From the NCBI GenBank assembly GCA_944548615.1, contig OX155965.1:16698995-16762994 (forward strand): 64,000 bases of DNA. Reading direction: 5' to 3'. Shown in pieces: positions 49,261-61,109 of this stretch. Source of the DNA: Micropterix aruncella. Lineage: Eukaryota; Arthropoda; Insecta; Lepidoptera; Micropterigidae. Numbering within the stretch: the stretch's first letter is position 1; every line of letters begins with the position of its first letter. The notes below the pieces were generated by a model. It searched no databases, was not told the origin of the DNA, and saw only the letters and a program-made list of their open reading frames with translations. A program made the position numbers and the translations under genes.

Positions 49261-49599
49261 ATTTTAGGCTACAATAACTGCTTTAAATTATTAACATATT
49301 TTTAAACTTATATATTAAGTATTTTTTAACATTCAACTAACTACCAAAAAATATTTGACTTTGACAATGAATTATACTTTTAGACTAGGTATTTTTATAT
49401 TAAATCTTATATTACTTAACATAATATTAAATATTAATGACTGTTTCTTTCTTTTCTCACATATAACTTTATTTATATTATTTAATCGAATTTTATATTA
49501 TATTTATTGCCGATTTAATAATGGAATTGCATTTTATTTATTATATATTTTTAATATTTTTTTATTATTATAATTTTTTATTTTATCTGAAGACCACAT
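49261..49599. other. very AT-rich stretch
   Basis: A 72-codon hydrophobic plus frame (49355-49573) is explained by the T-rich composition. No gene. Confidence 0.4.
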
Positions 49600-49850
49600 T
49601 TTAGGGCAATTTACTGTCATTAGCTTTTTACTAAAACTTGTACATTTGTAGGCAACCAAGCAATCAAGCAAACTTGATTGTAATATTGGAGTCCTGTCCA
49701 CCCTAGAACGGGCTAGTCCCAGTTGGGTGACAGAAACAAATAAGCAAAAGGTTAAGGTTTTGCCATTCGGTTCCTGTTGTTTTTGTAAGCTAATCAATGT
49801 TTTATAGTAATTAATTCTTAAATAAATAAATAAATAAATAAATAAATCTC
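49600..49850 (+). repeat. LINE/SINE 3' tail with (AAAT)n, plus orientation
   Basis: CCTAGAACGGGCTAG, GGGTGACAGAAAC, AAGCAAAAGGTTAAGG and GCCATTCGGTTCCTG are followed by six AAAT units. It is the mirror-orientation sister of 4065-4215. Confidence 0.75.
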
Positions 49851-50040
49851 AAAAAAGTAAGAAAAATAATTTGGCAGTGTTTGTTGAAGACTAATAGTAG
49901 GAGTGCTATTGATTTTTTTCGGTACTGATTTTGCCAGTCACGAAAGGTAGATAGGATTATTCAATGACTAATTCTAAGTAGCAAAAGTGTATATTGTTTG
50001 GGGTAGTTTCCGGTGGGTTTAGCTGGAAAATGCGTTTGAA

Positions 50041-50364
50041 TATATGAGACTATAAATATCACCAAAACTCCAGATTTCTCATGCTATATTAATCAACTTA
50101 CTAGCAATGGAGCATTTTAGATATTCAGAATTTAAAATACCAATACAGTGCAATAGGAATGTTAGAGAAAAAGTCCGTAAAAGATTTGAAGAACCAAGAG
50201 CGAACAACTACTATGGTGAAAGGACTTTAAAGTACCTCATTTCTAGAATCTTTAATACTATTGTATCTGAGGAAGACTGTGTAAGCGTGAGCAAACAGAT
50301 GTTTAAAAAGAGATTAAAAAGCTACCTATTGGACGTTTGTAGTGACATTAGTGGTCATAATTAA
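50041..50364 (+). pseudogene. LINE ORF2 C-terminal fragment
   Basis: The 85-codon frame from 50107 reads YSEFKIPIQCNRNVREKVRK and further on ANNYYGERTLKYLISRIFN, ending QMFKKRLKSYLL. The layout (LP/IP block, Y-x-G block, final F-KK-L-K-x-x-LL) is that of the C-terminus of Jockey-like LINE reverse transcriptases. It is 5'-truncated. The family assignment is less firm than for the piece at 28.8 kb. Confidence 0.5.
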
Positions 50365-51784
50365 ATTTGTTATACGTTTCTATCATTTAAGCTTGTAGCA
50401 ATACTGGCCTAATTTAAGCCTGTAGTAAGACCAGTAGTAATACTGCTGTGCATTGTTTTTTATATTATTAAGTGTGAGACTAGTGTAGTGTAAGAGTTTG
50501 TCTCGCCAACAAACTGTATACCAGTTTGGCGAGATTGTAATATTTATAAATCTTAAAGGTTATGTGACCAGCCACTTTAACAACAACGAACAAGTTAATA
50601 TATTAAAAAGAATAAAAAACACGATTGCCGTTACTATTGTATTTATAACTATTTTTATTACGGTTTTTAGTGAAAAAGAATGTGGTTTATGTATTTATTC
50701 ATATATATATTTCTATGTATATTTCCGGAATATACTCAATCAGACCTTTTATTTGACACTAAACACGATATATTTATGTAAATTTTTTGACATTTGGATA
50801 TTCAGACCAATACTTACTTGATATTTGGACAGTTAAGGTACCTTATGATACTGGGGATTTTTTATCGATTCCAACAATACCACACACTTCTAAATCGGTT
50901 CAAGCGTTTAGAAGTTATTGTGGAATAAATAAACAGAAAACATACATAAATGAAACCTGAAAACACATTAGACTCATTTTTTGTCGGGAATTCGTGTAAA
51001 AAAAATATGCGGGTTTTATGCGCAACCTGAAAAATCTGACACGGTGATTTTTAAAAAGATATTTTATCTTAATAAGTATACTTTTTAACGGGAAACTCGC
51101 CGAAAGCGATCATAATTTAAAAACTCGTTATGCCACGGTGATTATGGCAGCCCCGCGTTTTAATTAATACGCACGAAGAAGAGAGATTGTGCGAGAGGGA
51201 AAGAGAGAAAAAATGTAACCAGATATTTTTTCACCACCTCCCGTACCACTGAGCATCGTTACCATGCGAATTTTTAATTACTGACTATTGATTGAAATTC
51301 CGTCATAACGTGCTGTAAATTTTTATACACGAAACGAAATTGTATAGCTGAGCAATGGAGTGAAATAACATTTTAAAAGCGGCGCCATTCATTATGACAA
51401 TATTTAATATTAATAAATAGTCTTTTCCAGTTTAATAACAATAAGAGATAGCATTAGTAGTCTAAAAAAAACATACTTACTTTATCAATTATTTAAAAAA
51501 ATACTGCAACGGGAAAACTCCCCTCCTGTCACTTATTTGTCATCTGAAACAAGTAGAAAAGACAATTTATTCAGACAAAAATACCGGATACTTTTTATAA
51601 AGTCGACAAAAATGCGAATCAGACTTATTTCATCGACATAACTATACGACATGTCTACAACCTCGACAAAGCCTAGAAAGATAACATTATGAAATATCTT
51701 GATTTAGCCCCATGAGGTTTCTGGGACCCGTCTCGCTTCTTTTCCGCTAGAGTATTAGATTACTGAATGCCATAAATAGCGTTA
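50365..51784. other. intron, no gene recognised
   Basis: Mostly AT-rich; a 107-codon plus frame (50498-50821) looks compositional. 51.70-51.78 kb is GC-richer and abuts the foldback element. Confidence 0.35.
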
Positions 51785-52541
51785 TCAACTACAACGGGAA
51801 CCCGTCACCTCAGGAAGTTTTATTGATTGGTCGTCCTATCTCCCGTGAAGTGAGCGCAGCAGACTAGGATAAAACAGCCCCCGTCAAGCTCCGCCACATG
51901 CCCGTAATAGGCCAACGCCTTATCCGCAAGATTATCAGGTATGTTACCCAGCAGGCTTACACTCACGCCCTTACTTCCAATTTCGACCAGATTACTCCGG
52001 TCTCTCGACTGGTTACGAGTTCGAGGTCGCTTGCGCGGTCCTCTCCCTTACGAAACGGTGAAACGGTGTTAGCCGAATCTATCGCGGACCACGGCATCCT
52101 TTGCCCGGCTGTTCACCCAGGATCGGGTAGCCGATGGTGGTTTCAAGAGCAGTCGCCGTAAGGTCCGAAACCACCCCCGCTCTATAGCAAACAGTACTGC
52201 TTCCAGACTGCCCCCGACTGCAAGTCAGAGTGCACAGTCGATTGGCTTACGCCACACGGTGCGCAGACCCGAATCGCCGTTACGTAAGGGAGAGGAGCGC
52301 GCAAACAACCTCGAACCTGTAACCAGTCGGAAGACCGAAGTAACCTGGTTGCAACTAGAAACAAGGCGTGAGTGTCAGCCCCCTGGTTGATTAACCTGGT
52401 TATCTCGCGGTAAGGCTTTGGGCTTTTTCGGGCGAGTGGCGTAAATAGACAAGTGTATTGTTTTCGTCCCAACTCTTCTACGCCCACCTCACGGGAGACA
52501 GAACGATCAAATATCGTTAATACTTCACCCGTTGTAGTTGA
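51785..52541. mobile_element. 757-bp GC-rich foldback element
   Basis: The ends are inverted: TCAACTACAACGGG at 51785-51798 and its exact reverse complement at 52528-52541. Farther in, CTATCTCCCGTGAAGTGAGCG (left) mirrors a CACCTCACGGGAGACAG stretch (right). The arms extend over 200 bp with mismatches. The interior matches the 11.0-12.3 kb repeat (GGATCGGGTAG, GGTGCGCAGACC, TCGAACCTGTAACCAGTCGG). No transposase frame. The family therefore exists here as inverted-repeat, tandem and single-arm copies. Confidence 0.75.
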
Positions 52542-52726
52542 CACTTCTAGTTGTATACCTACTAATGAATATCATGATTTCTTTAATATAAAAAATAATA
52601 TTTTTATCTCATCTATTCGAAAAGGACGACTTGGTTCGCCTTTAAGTGCGCCCAAAAGTGGTGTTTTCTGTAAGAAAATTTATAAGTGCGTCGCAATTAT
52701 ATTTAAGGCTCACTTTTTGAATACAT

Positions 52727-52759
52727 AAGTGCGCCGCAATTTATCTTTGCGGCGCACTT
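52727..52759. repeat. 13-bp perfect GC-rich hairpin
   Basis: AAGTGCGCCGCAA and TTGCGGCGCACTT around a 7-base loop. Followed by TTTTTGAAT, which also follows a related CTCACTTTTTGAAT word at 52710, so it may mark a short repeat end. Confidence 0.85.
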
Positions 52760-52950
52760 TTTGAATTTGGAACATCTTAGTCTTCAGCACCGAAGATATC
52801 GAACGCAAATATTGTTTGAATAAAGACTGGTTGGTACGACGGCCCCTAGTCGCGCCGCCGGCTGAATAAAAAAAAACAAATGAAATTAAAAACGCGCGAA
52901 CGTCAATTGTTTTTGTTAGAGGGTGATGAAAAGTAGAGTGTATCACTCGG

Positions 52951-53107
52951 GCGCAAAATATTTTTGGCTCGGGCGTTTTTTTGAATCCCTCGCTACTTTC
53001 AGTATTCTACTAAAGAATCTCCCGCTACCCTAGGGATTCTACTCTAGAATCCCTCACTTCGCACTGGATTCAAAAAAGCGCCCTCGCCGTAAAAATATTA
53101 TTTTGCT
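52951..53107. repeat. foldback element of about 157 bp
   Basis: GCAAAATATTTTTGGCTCGGGCG then TTTTTTTGAATCC at the left is mirrored at the right end by GGATTCAAAAAAGCGCCCTCG then TAAAAATATTATTTTGC. The centre has three imperfect GATTCTA(C) repeats. Non-coding. Confidence 0.8.
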
Positions 53108-53458
53108 ACCTTGTGATACAATCTACTTGACGTTCGTCAAATATACGCCAAGGTAGTCCTACTCTACTACTATAACCATGACAATTATCATATATATTCA
53201 ACACACCATAAAGGAACACGAGTAACAACAACCAGACAGCACTTAATCCAAAAAAAGAGAACAAGTTTTGCACAAAAACTCTTTTCTTACATTGCTCCTC
53301 GACTGTACAACAAAATGAATAGTCACGGCGACTGTTCAACAAAATCTAGGAATAGTCACGGCGTAAAGAAAAACCTAACTAAGTCACTTTTGACTATGGG
53401 TCGACAAGTAACGGACACTATAATAACATATATATTAACATAGTGCACTATTTGTGAG
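53108..53458. other. intron, no gene
   Basis: Contains a short direct repeat (AATAGTCACGGCG, 53320 and 53352). Nothing coding. Confidence 0.4.
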
Positions 53459-53616
<158 letters not shown>

Positions 53617-53689
53617 CATATAGCTTAGTAGATTGTCATAAATTTAATTTAGTTTATAATTTTATTGATGTTTTTAAATTTAACTTACT

Positions 53690-54023
<334 letters not shown>

Positions 54024-54189
54024 TTATTTTATATTTATCTATAAAGTATATATTTATTTATATATGTATGTATATATTTATATGTATATACCTAAATTTA
54101 ATATTATTACGCTTTCTTATTCCATATCTAACTTCTCAAATGTAACATAATAATATACAAAGATGTATTACAGCAAGTTACGAAAACCA

Positions 54190-54317
54190 CTATACCTTTT
54201 TTTAATATTAAGCCTACCTTAGTACAGGCGAGGCCTAGTTAGGATGGCTTTGAATTTTAAAAATACATGTAATATTATAGATAAATAAAGAATTTTGAAT
54301 TTGAATTTGAATTTGAC
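54190..54317 (+). repeat. LINE/SINE tail with (TTTGAA)n
   Basis: GCCTACCTTAGTACAGG, GGCCTAGTTAGGATGGC, AATAAAG and a TTTGAATTTGAATTTGAATTTGA tail. A decayed relative is at 9308-9362. Confidence 0.6.
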
Positions 54318-57012
54318 TATTCTAAATCCGAAAGTTTATATTGGGCTATCCTACACTATAAATGTATTCAACAATCTCAAGATAGAATAATCGACTTGTA
54401 CATCTTCGTAACATGCCCCGAATGAGGATTCTCTTGTGCAAAATTTCTCCTTTGATATTCCTTCCTCTTACTCGAGACGTTCTTATTTATTTGATCCGCC
54501 GATAACGTAGCTGAAGGCTGAAATTGGATCCTGAAAATTAGCAGACGCTAACAAGAAAACCTTCAATTTCCCCGAATAATACATTCGCGGATATACATTT
54601 CGTGCCGGTCGTTTTCAGTTAAATACATCTTAGTATTGTACGAATAATAAGACACAGAAGCGGGTAATTTAATCTTAAATGAATAAACTGCATAAATAAA
54701 CTAAATCGTTATTTAGACTTTATGGGAGGATTAATCTACTCAGAGGTAATTTGTGATTACAAATATGAGCGAGAAATTCAACTAGTTAGATATACAGATT
54801 ATGGAATTGCTGCTTCCGTGAGAACATATAGATATTTCAATAACGTCACAACGAAACTAAACGAGTACTTATTATTAAATATTAAAATCCCATGGATGCA
54901 CTTCGCTTCAGTAATAAGCAGCTTCCATACATCAAGCGGATGGCTGCTTACGGTATACTAGCTTATTAACCCTTGAACAACATAGCATATGAAGAAATTT
55001 ATTTTTATTACTATTTCTCACTTTCCTTTGGATACCTCAGGAATTTGTGAATTTTTGGGGCAAAAAAGTTTTGAATGAGTCTTGTTATTTTTTAACACTT
55101 CTTCGATTTTTCACAATATTTTATTGATTTTAATCTGGAACCAAGCAAAATTATCATTACATAGTATAAAAGAAAGTCGATATTTATTTATGTCTGTTTC
55201 TCCGTTTTCTACTTCTAAACCACTAAACGGATTTTGATGCTGTTTTAAATATTTTCTGCTACAGCAGAAATTATACCGAAACACAAAAAAATGGCTTCTA
55301 CTCTTGCTGCAATACAATACAATCAACGATACAATACAAACACGTAGGGGATTGACGACTTACGATTCGTTCAGCATTTACTAATGTTCATGTCAAAATA
55401 AATATAATTGGACAGACGCTGTTGTTACCACAAGATGACCCATTTTATGAAAAAGATAGTGGTACATTGTTTGATTTGGAGGCTATAGTTAGGGCAGTTT
55501 ACGGTACCTGTTTCAAAATAGGCTCAATTCACGGGCGGCCCATCCCGGATACTCTGCGCGGATCATACACATTAGACAAAGTCTGAAATCAGATCTGACT
55601 GATGTGATTCCTACCGTACTAAAAAGGTGAGCAAGTATCCATTGTTTTGACCAACAAAGGAGCTGGAGTTCTTCCACGCTGCTGTCCATGATTTTTCCGA
55701 GCCGGGATATAAAATTAACATTGGTGCCCCCCCCAATGATGTTAGAAACTCAAAAAACTATTATTCTGGGTGGGATTTTTTGTGAGCGGGGAATAAGAAC
55801 CCTTCAATAAATATGAAATCTTCATTACCTATTTGCTAATAACTTTGCATTTGTGTGACATTAATATGGAATATGTAGGTACACCCAATGTAGACAACGC
55901 ACAAGCCCGACGCACATGATACATACCTTCAATCCTTAGATGCCATCTAATTTTGCTACAGCTTCACACATCGAGCTTGCTTTACCGCGAGCGACATAAT
56001 CTATTACCACATAAATTAATAATTATACTGATTTGCTCGAAAGAGTATCTATTATAAAAAAAACCAACGCGAATTACTCGCACGCCTAATCAGCCACGTA
56101 AATACCGAACGTCGTTTGATGTTTGGCCGTTCGGGTATACTCGGCTCCGCTCGTTTAGCTTCGTCTCCTTCTGTCTGTGAGTAACAATTTTTCTAGGCGC
56201 GACGGAAATTTCCCTTGCAGAGACACTGCACACACTGCACACGCGTACAATTCATTTTATTTAGTAATTTAAAATTATCTACAGTAAATGGATATGTACA
56301 ATTACAATGTCATAGACGAAAATCCAGTAGCAAAAAACTGATAACATGTTGTGCCAGAAACTGTTGCCAGGGATCTTATTTTAATGTCGCCTAACTAGGC
56401 AATATCCTGTTCTAAGGCGGACATTTAAATTGTTGTAAAAATGAACCAATATAAATGATCAAGTCAGGAAATGATCCAGAACCAAATAAACAATCGATAG
56501 TACGACGCGCCATGGATGCTAGGCGCGTTAATGAAACAAGGTATTTTCAAACACATGAATTTTGCACCCCCTTAAATTTCTTTCCGCTCGGGGCATGCAC
56601 CTTGTTTTGACCCCCCCCCCCCCCTACCTACAGATCCGGGGCTGAGTGAGAAAACGATTTTAACTCAAGCACGTGTAATGGCATGAAAGTAAGAACTAGG
56701 TACGCCAGATATCATCTCGTGGTCCCACCATAACTAGCGAAAGTCCGCATAGCGCGTCCTTTCCTGCTCTGCCGACCGTTTGCTATCGCTTAGTACATAA
56801 AAAAGTATCAAATTTGCACGGCATCAAAGGCATCAAATTGCTTCGCTCTGAGAATAAAATATCACCTTCACCAACAGACGAATACATCTTCAATTTCCTA
56901 TGAACTACGGCGTCTAAATGGAATTTTATATTTATTTTCTTTGAAAAAGCAGGACTGTATACTCCATAAGGGTATTTCTTAAGCTTCCTGTGAATCGGCA
57001 TACGACGTTTCT
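54318..57012. other. long intronic stretch with decayed repeats
   Basis: No convincing exon. 55.17-55.33 kb contains TCTACTTCTAAACC followed by ACTAAACGGATTTTGATG, a wording typical of dispersed insect repeats. C-runs occur at 55722-55732 and 56610-56623. 56.7-57.0 kb has an unassigned 72-codon minus frame. Confidence 0.35.
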
Positions 57013-57015
57013 TTA

Positions 57016-57847
57016 GGCCGGCAATACACGTCCGGTTTTGCTTCCGATTGTCTGATCAGACTATCGGATCGGATTTCCTCCATACATGTCCGATTTACAC
57101 TGACTGACGTTTCTGAAATCAGTCGTTCCTGGGCTATCGGCTCATCCATTTGCCGTGTTCGCGGGAGTAGACGAAAATGATGGACGACGAAATACTCCTG
57201 CTTATTGCATGTTTGCTCGCGTTAAAGCAAAAAAAGAAGAAACGATGCTATTGGATCCATCCTATTAATGTGACAACACTTAGATAGTCATTTCCATTTC
57301 AAGAACCCTAAATTACTAAAATATCCAGAACGGTTTAATTATTTTTATACAATGAATGCAAGGTTTTTTATAAACTTAATTGAAGCAATATTAACTAAAC
57401 AAGTTACGGTAATGAGTTTGGCTATTTATGCAGAAGAAAAATTGTGGCAGTTTTGACAGCCCACATTTCATAGGAAAATATATTTCAATATATTTCATAG
57501 GCCAATATAAGTATTTCTATGTCATATTCTTCCGCCATTGTTACACAAACCACGCGACGCGACGCATCCGTTCGACGCCAACACAAGAAGCGGACTGACG
57601 AATCTGACGAAAAATCGAATGTATTTTGATTACGAAACGCACATACATACGGCGCCTTCAGACATTCGGAACGACAATAAAAACGTAAACGCCCCGGCGC
57701 TGTTTCCGACTCGGACGTCTGATGCGACTATCGGATCGGACGTGTATTAAATGTTGAAACATATGTATGGCAAGCGTGCCTTCTATAGTCTGATCAGACT
57801 ATCGGATTCGACAATGGTATAGAAAAATCGGACGTGTATTTCCAGCC
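57016..57847 (+). mobile_element. PIF/Harbinger-derived element, 832 bp
   Basis: Terminal inverted repeats GGCCGGCAATACACGTCCG and, read inward from the right, GGCTGGAAATACACGTCCG. The 3-bp target duplication TTA (57013-57015 and 57848-57850) is usual for PIF/Harbinger. Next to each TIR is a GTCTGATCAGACTATCGGAT block, giving extended subterminal inverted repeats. The interior keeps only the N-terminal start of a Harbinger nuclease, so it is an internally deleted, non-autonomous copy. Confidence 0.8.
57177..57287 (+). pseudogene. truncated Harbinger nuclease N-terminus
   Basis: 36 codons: DDEILLLIACLLALKQKKKK then RCYWIHPINVTTLR and stop. The [KR]-x-[YW]-W-V/I-HPIN motif is typical of the N-terminus of insect Harbinger nucleases. 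After the stop, the frames still show ERFNYFYTMNARFF (57329-57372), matching the following 'F-x-x-YFRM' helix. The catalytic domain is gone. Confidence 0.75.
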
Positions 57848-57850
57848 TTA

Positions 57851-58164
57851 AACCTCCTTACTTTGTAAACGCACGAGCGCATTCGCTGTATACGAATGAC
57901 ACACTCAAATTAAATTTCGGAGGTGAAGCAGGGATGGAAAAGGTGTGATGAAGGGTGAGGGTGGGGGTAGGTGAACAGGGGATTGATCAGTGATCGTAAG
58001 TCTAAAAATGTAATGCAGTGCCGGACTAACTCTCGTAGAGGCCCTTAGCCGTCGAAGTCTTGGGGGCCCCTTTGCACTTTTTGGGTTCCCCTTTGGGCTG
58101 TCAAACATTCTGACGACGACATACTGTAGTATATGAATACGGACACTATCGCGGTTTTTGTTAT
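57851..58164. other. short stretch, possible dispersed repeat
   Basis: GTGCCGGACTAACTC and GGGGGCCCCTTTGCACTTTT (58019-58085) look like part of a dispersed repeat. No gene. Confidence 0.35.
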
Positions 58165-58310
58165 TATAAATCAAATAAAAACCGAATTTACCGCGTGAAG
58201 TTTACAACACCCGTCGTTTCGACGTCGTTGCAGCCGCCTTTGTCTAGGGTAGACTGACAGTCTACCCTAGACAAAGGCGGATTCACGCTGTAAATTCGTT
58301 TCTACTTTAT
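58165..58310. repeat. foldback with a 23-bp near-contiguous palindrome
   Basis: 58234-58256 and 58258-58280 are exact reverse complements separated by one base; the arm reads CCGCCTTTGTCTAGGGTAGA and three more bases. The outer parts (CGAATTTACCGCGTGAA at 58183 and TTCACGCTGTAAATTCG at 58283) are also inverted. The words AATTTACCGCGTGAA, CGTTTCG and GTTGCAGCCGCC are shared with 47679-47831. Confidence 0.9.
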
Positions 58311-58975
58311 TTATACTGTAGAATAGACGTATATACGAACAACACACGATCGCACCAGCAAAGTGGGCCGTTGAAAAATTCTGACAACGCATATGTCGCG
58401 TAGAAAAGATGCGCATATAAACAAAATACTATCACACAGGCTGGCAACAGCCAACTGTCGATATTTTATACCAATTATGCTATTAGTCTGTTCAAAAACG
58501 TTATTGAACATGTTTTCCTTAGAATTTCAATTCAATGATTTTTTTCTATCTATCAGAATCGGTTCACAAAGTTATGATTGTAATGATCCCTTGTTCCGAG
58601 GCCGCTAAAAGGCGTGGGACCCGCAGGCCGGTGCCTACTTGGCCTATTGGATAATCTGACACTGATCTAATATCAAAGAAGTCCGTTTGTATGGTAGCTC
58701 CCATTATCATCGTAGTTTATACACTAAATTTAATCAGTTCTTTTTATTGACGCTTAAAATCAATTAGCGAAAGAATTTTTGAAATCATGCTCTGATGGGT
58801 GATCGTACGGCTAAATATATCACTTCAAAGATGTCCGTTTATATAGCAGTTTCATCGCAAATCCATACTAAATTCCATACTAAATCTAAACACTTCTTCC
58901 CTATTGACAAAAGAAATTTTGTAAACGGACAAGGCGTTCTCAAGTTGTCGTGCGCACATACAGACAGTTGAGGGA
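58311..58975. other. intron, no gene recognised
   Basis: Two similar phrases (GAAGTCCGTTTGTATGGTAGC near 58678 and AAGATGTCCGTTTATATAGCAG near 58828) indicate an old tandem duplication of about 150 bp. No coding signal. Confidence 0.4.
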
Positions 58976-59360
58976 AATCCAACTGCTACGGGCGAAACCA
59001 CCTCCCCAGGAAGTTATAACGACTGTTGGCGTCCGTTCTCCCGTGGAATAAACGCAGAGACTTTGGACAAATACAGTCCACAGTCAAACGACGCCAACAG
59101 CTCGTAAGAGTCCAACGCCTGATCGCGAGGCACTGGGAAGTATCACCCGTTGAGCCTCCTCGCGTTCTTACTACCGGATTTGGACGGATTTCTACATCCC
59201 CCAGTCTAGACACAAATTGAAGGTCGCTTGCGCGAACTCTATCTGACGTTAGCGGTAATTCATTCAAATTTATCGTAGATCCGCGGCGCCCTTTGCCAAT
59301 CAAGCTCACTCGGGATCGTTGACGCCAGGTTAACAACTACCCACGTTTCTAGACTCCCCC
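58976..59360 (-). repeat. single divergent arm of the GC-rich foldback family
   Basis: Shares CTCCCGTGGAAT...AACGC, CCAACGCCTGATCGC, AGGTCGCTTGCGCG and CGCGGCGCCCTTTGCC with the left half of 51785-52541, with heavy divergence. The partner arm is not seen. The 116-codon minus frame across it is chance. Confidence 0.6.
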
Positions 59361-59431
59361 GGTTATTCGCCGGATTGTGTAAGCGATTGGCTAAAGCAGC
59401 CGGGTGTGCAAACCTCCCAGGTCCGCCCGAG

Positions 59432-59535
59432 CTGTTCCCCGGATTCGAACGTCAGATCCCAACAGTCTACGACTGCAGGTTGCAGTGGCAAGCAATACCA
59501 CGTTAAGTCCCTCTACCACCGAGGCTACCAGACGG
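59432..59535 (-). repeat. tRNA-derived SINE head
   Basis: Read on the minus strand: TAGCCTCGGTGGTAGAGGG resembles a pol III A box. About 60 bases later, GACGTTCGAATCCGGGG is a near-perfect B box. The distance and the lack of a clover-leaf rule out a working tRNA. Confidence 0.45.
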
Positions 59536-60047
59536 GAGCTGAACCGTGAGTTGAGACAGAACCGGGAGCTGAACCGCACATACAGACAGACAGACAGATG
59601 AACATTAAAATCGAAATTACTTTCGACTGGGGTTATAGTATTTGCAAAGCTTCGCTTTTTGCTCATCTAACAAAAGATTTTTGTAAATTGTGTACGTACG
59701 GGTTATGAAAGACCCCACCGCGGTGCTTTAAGGGTTAACACTAGGTGTAACGAGCTCGCGCTGGTCGAGGAACCGTCGCGTCAACTTTAAGAGCTTTCAC
59801 ATTAACTATTAAAAGCTAAATAAAGCGGCTTAAATGCACACCGGCTGCAGAGAGGGTTCAATATTGTGCACGTTACCGAAATATTAATGAAAAAGAATAT
59901 AATTTCATCCATAAATAAATTCCATTATTGTCCATTTCTGTCTAACGTACAAATGCTAGCTACTGAGACGGTGACCTATAGAGGAGCTTCACCTGAGCTA
60001 TTTACATTAACCATATGAAGTAACAATGGAAATATCATGATATCGAG
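59536..60047. other. intron, no gene
   Basis: Contains ACAGACAGACAGACAG (59582-59598). Otherwise unremarkable. Confidence 0.4.
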
Positions 60048-60102
<55 letters not shown>

Positions 60103-60108
60103 AAGAGA
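60048..60108 (+). repeat. (GA)n microsatellite
   Basis: About 25 GA units, slightly imperfect at the right end. Confidence 0.97.
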
Positions 60109-60232
60109 GGGAGAAAAATATTTTTTGTTCTAATCTCCAGTGGTTTATTTAATTGTTTTTTAAATTTTAAATCGTAATTATAGAAATTTATTAATGGGTA
60201 CTTATTAATGTTAATGCAACGGATTTTTCGAG

Positions 60233-60352
60233 CGTATGTATAATATGTCTAATATGTGTAGTATATATAGCGATTATAATATGTATAATATATACTACGT
60301 ATAATATGTATAATATATATAACATGTATAATATGTATAGCGAACTCGTACG
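60233..60352 (+). repeat. TATAATATG-type minisatellite
   Basis: Repeated words ATGTATAATATGT and ATATATA over about 120 bp. Confidence 0.8.
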
Positions 60353-60489
60353 TATGTATGTCTAATAACAATTGCACTGCCAAAACTCTCGGACTCGCCT
60401 GTCTTCACTATCGTAGGAGAGAAAAATAACTTTTTTTGTCATTTACCAAAGAGTAAATTATTTTCTTAAACAATTTTTTAGATACATGT

Positions 60490-60605
60490 TAGATGGGCTA
60501 AAATGTAAACCCCTTATTTCACCCCTTAAGGACTTCCATGAAATCTTAAAAATTCGGCTTGATAGATGAGTCAGCCAGTCAGTCAATCACTGAGGGCGTC
60601 GATTC
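60490..60605 (+). repeat. dispersed repeat related to 7.2-7.8 kb
   Basis: TTTCACCCCTTAAGGA, AAAATTCGG and GATGAGTCAGCCAGTCAGTC in the same order as the end of the 7.2-7.8 kb repeat. Confidence 0.6.
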
Positions 60606-61109
60606 TTATTAAGACCAAAGAAATGACAAAAATGGACACAAAAAAAATATATTTATTGCCTTTATAAATCGAGATCCTCAACCTCCTACTTTAGGATATC
60701 GGCTCTAAGTTACTAGTATATTAGTCTTTTCCTGCTTTCATAAAAGGAATTCGCTCCTCAACATTTTCTCCTTGGTGTTACGGTGTTACGACATTAGAGT
60801 TACGGTCTCAGAAGCACTCCTGTATGAAGTGGCAAATTCATTCAGGTTTTTGTTGTCACGTTATGGAGTTTATTTGCCACAGTTGAATTGGACGATGTCC
60901 GTGGTCTGTGATTTTATACTTCGCTAGATCTTTTATACTATCCTAATTTTACCGCTGCGGGAAAATTTTAGTCGTGCGTATTCGAATGCAATATTGCTAA
61001 ATTTATTTATACTGTAAATAATAAAAATACATTTTAAAAACCATATTTTATTAAAATGCTCTGTCCCGAGCCAACCCTGGTTGCAGCAACCATATTATAC
61101 CGTTCAGGC
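60606..61109. other. intron, no gene
   Basis: AT-rich with a (TG)TTACGG direct repeat near 60777-60805. No exon seen. Confidence 0.4.

Noticed and set aside
57905..58174. 89-codon minus-strand frame
   Set aside because: It overlaps a dispersed repeat and the foldback end; proline/serine-rich by composition only.
59432..59535. A functional tRNA gene
   Set aside because: A and B boxes are present but about 60 bases apart with no acceptor stem or anticodon arm; better read as a SINE head.
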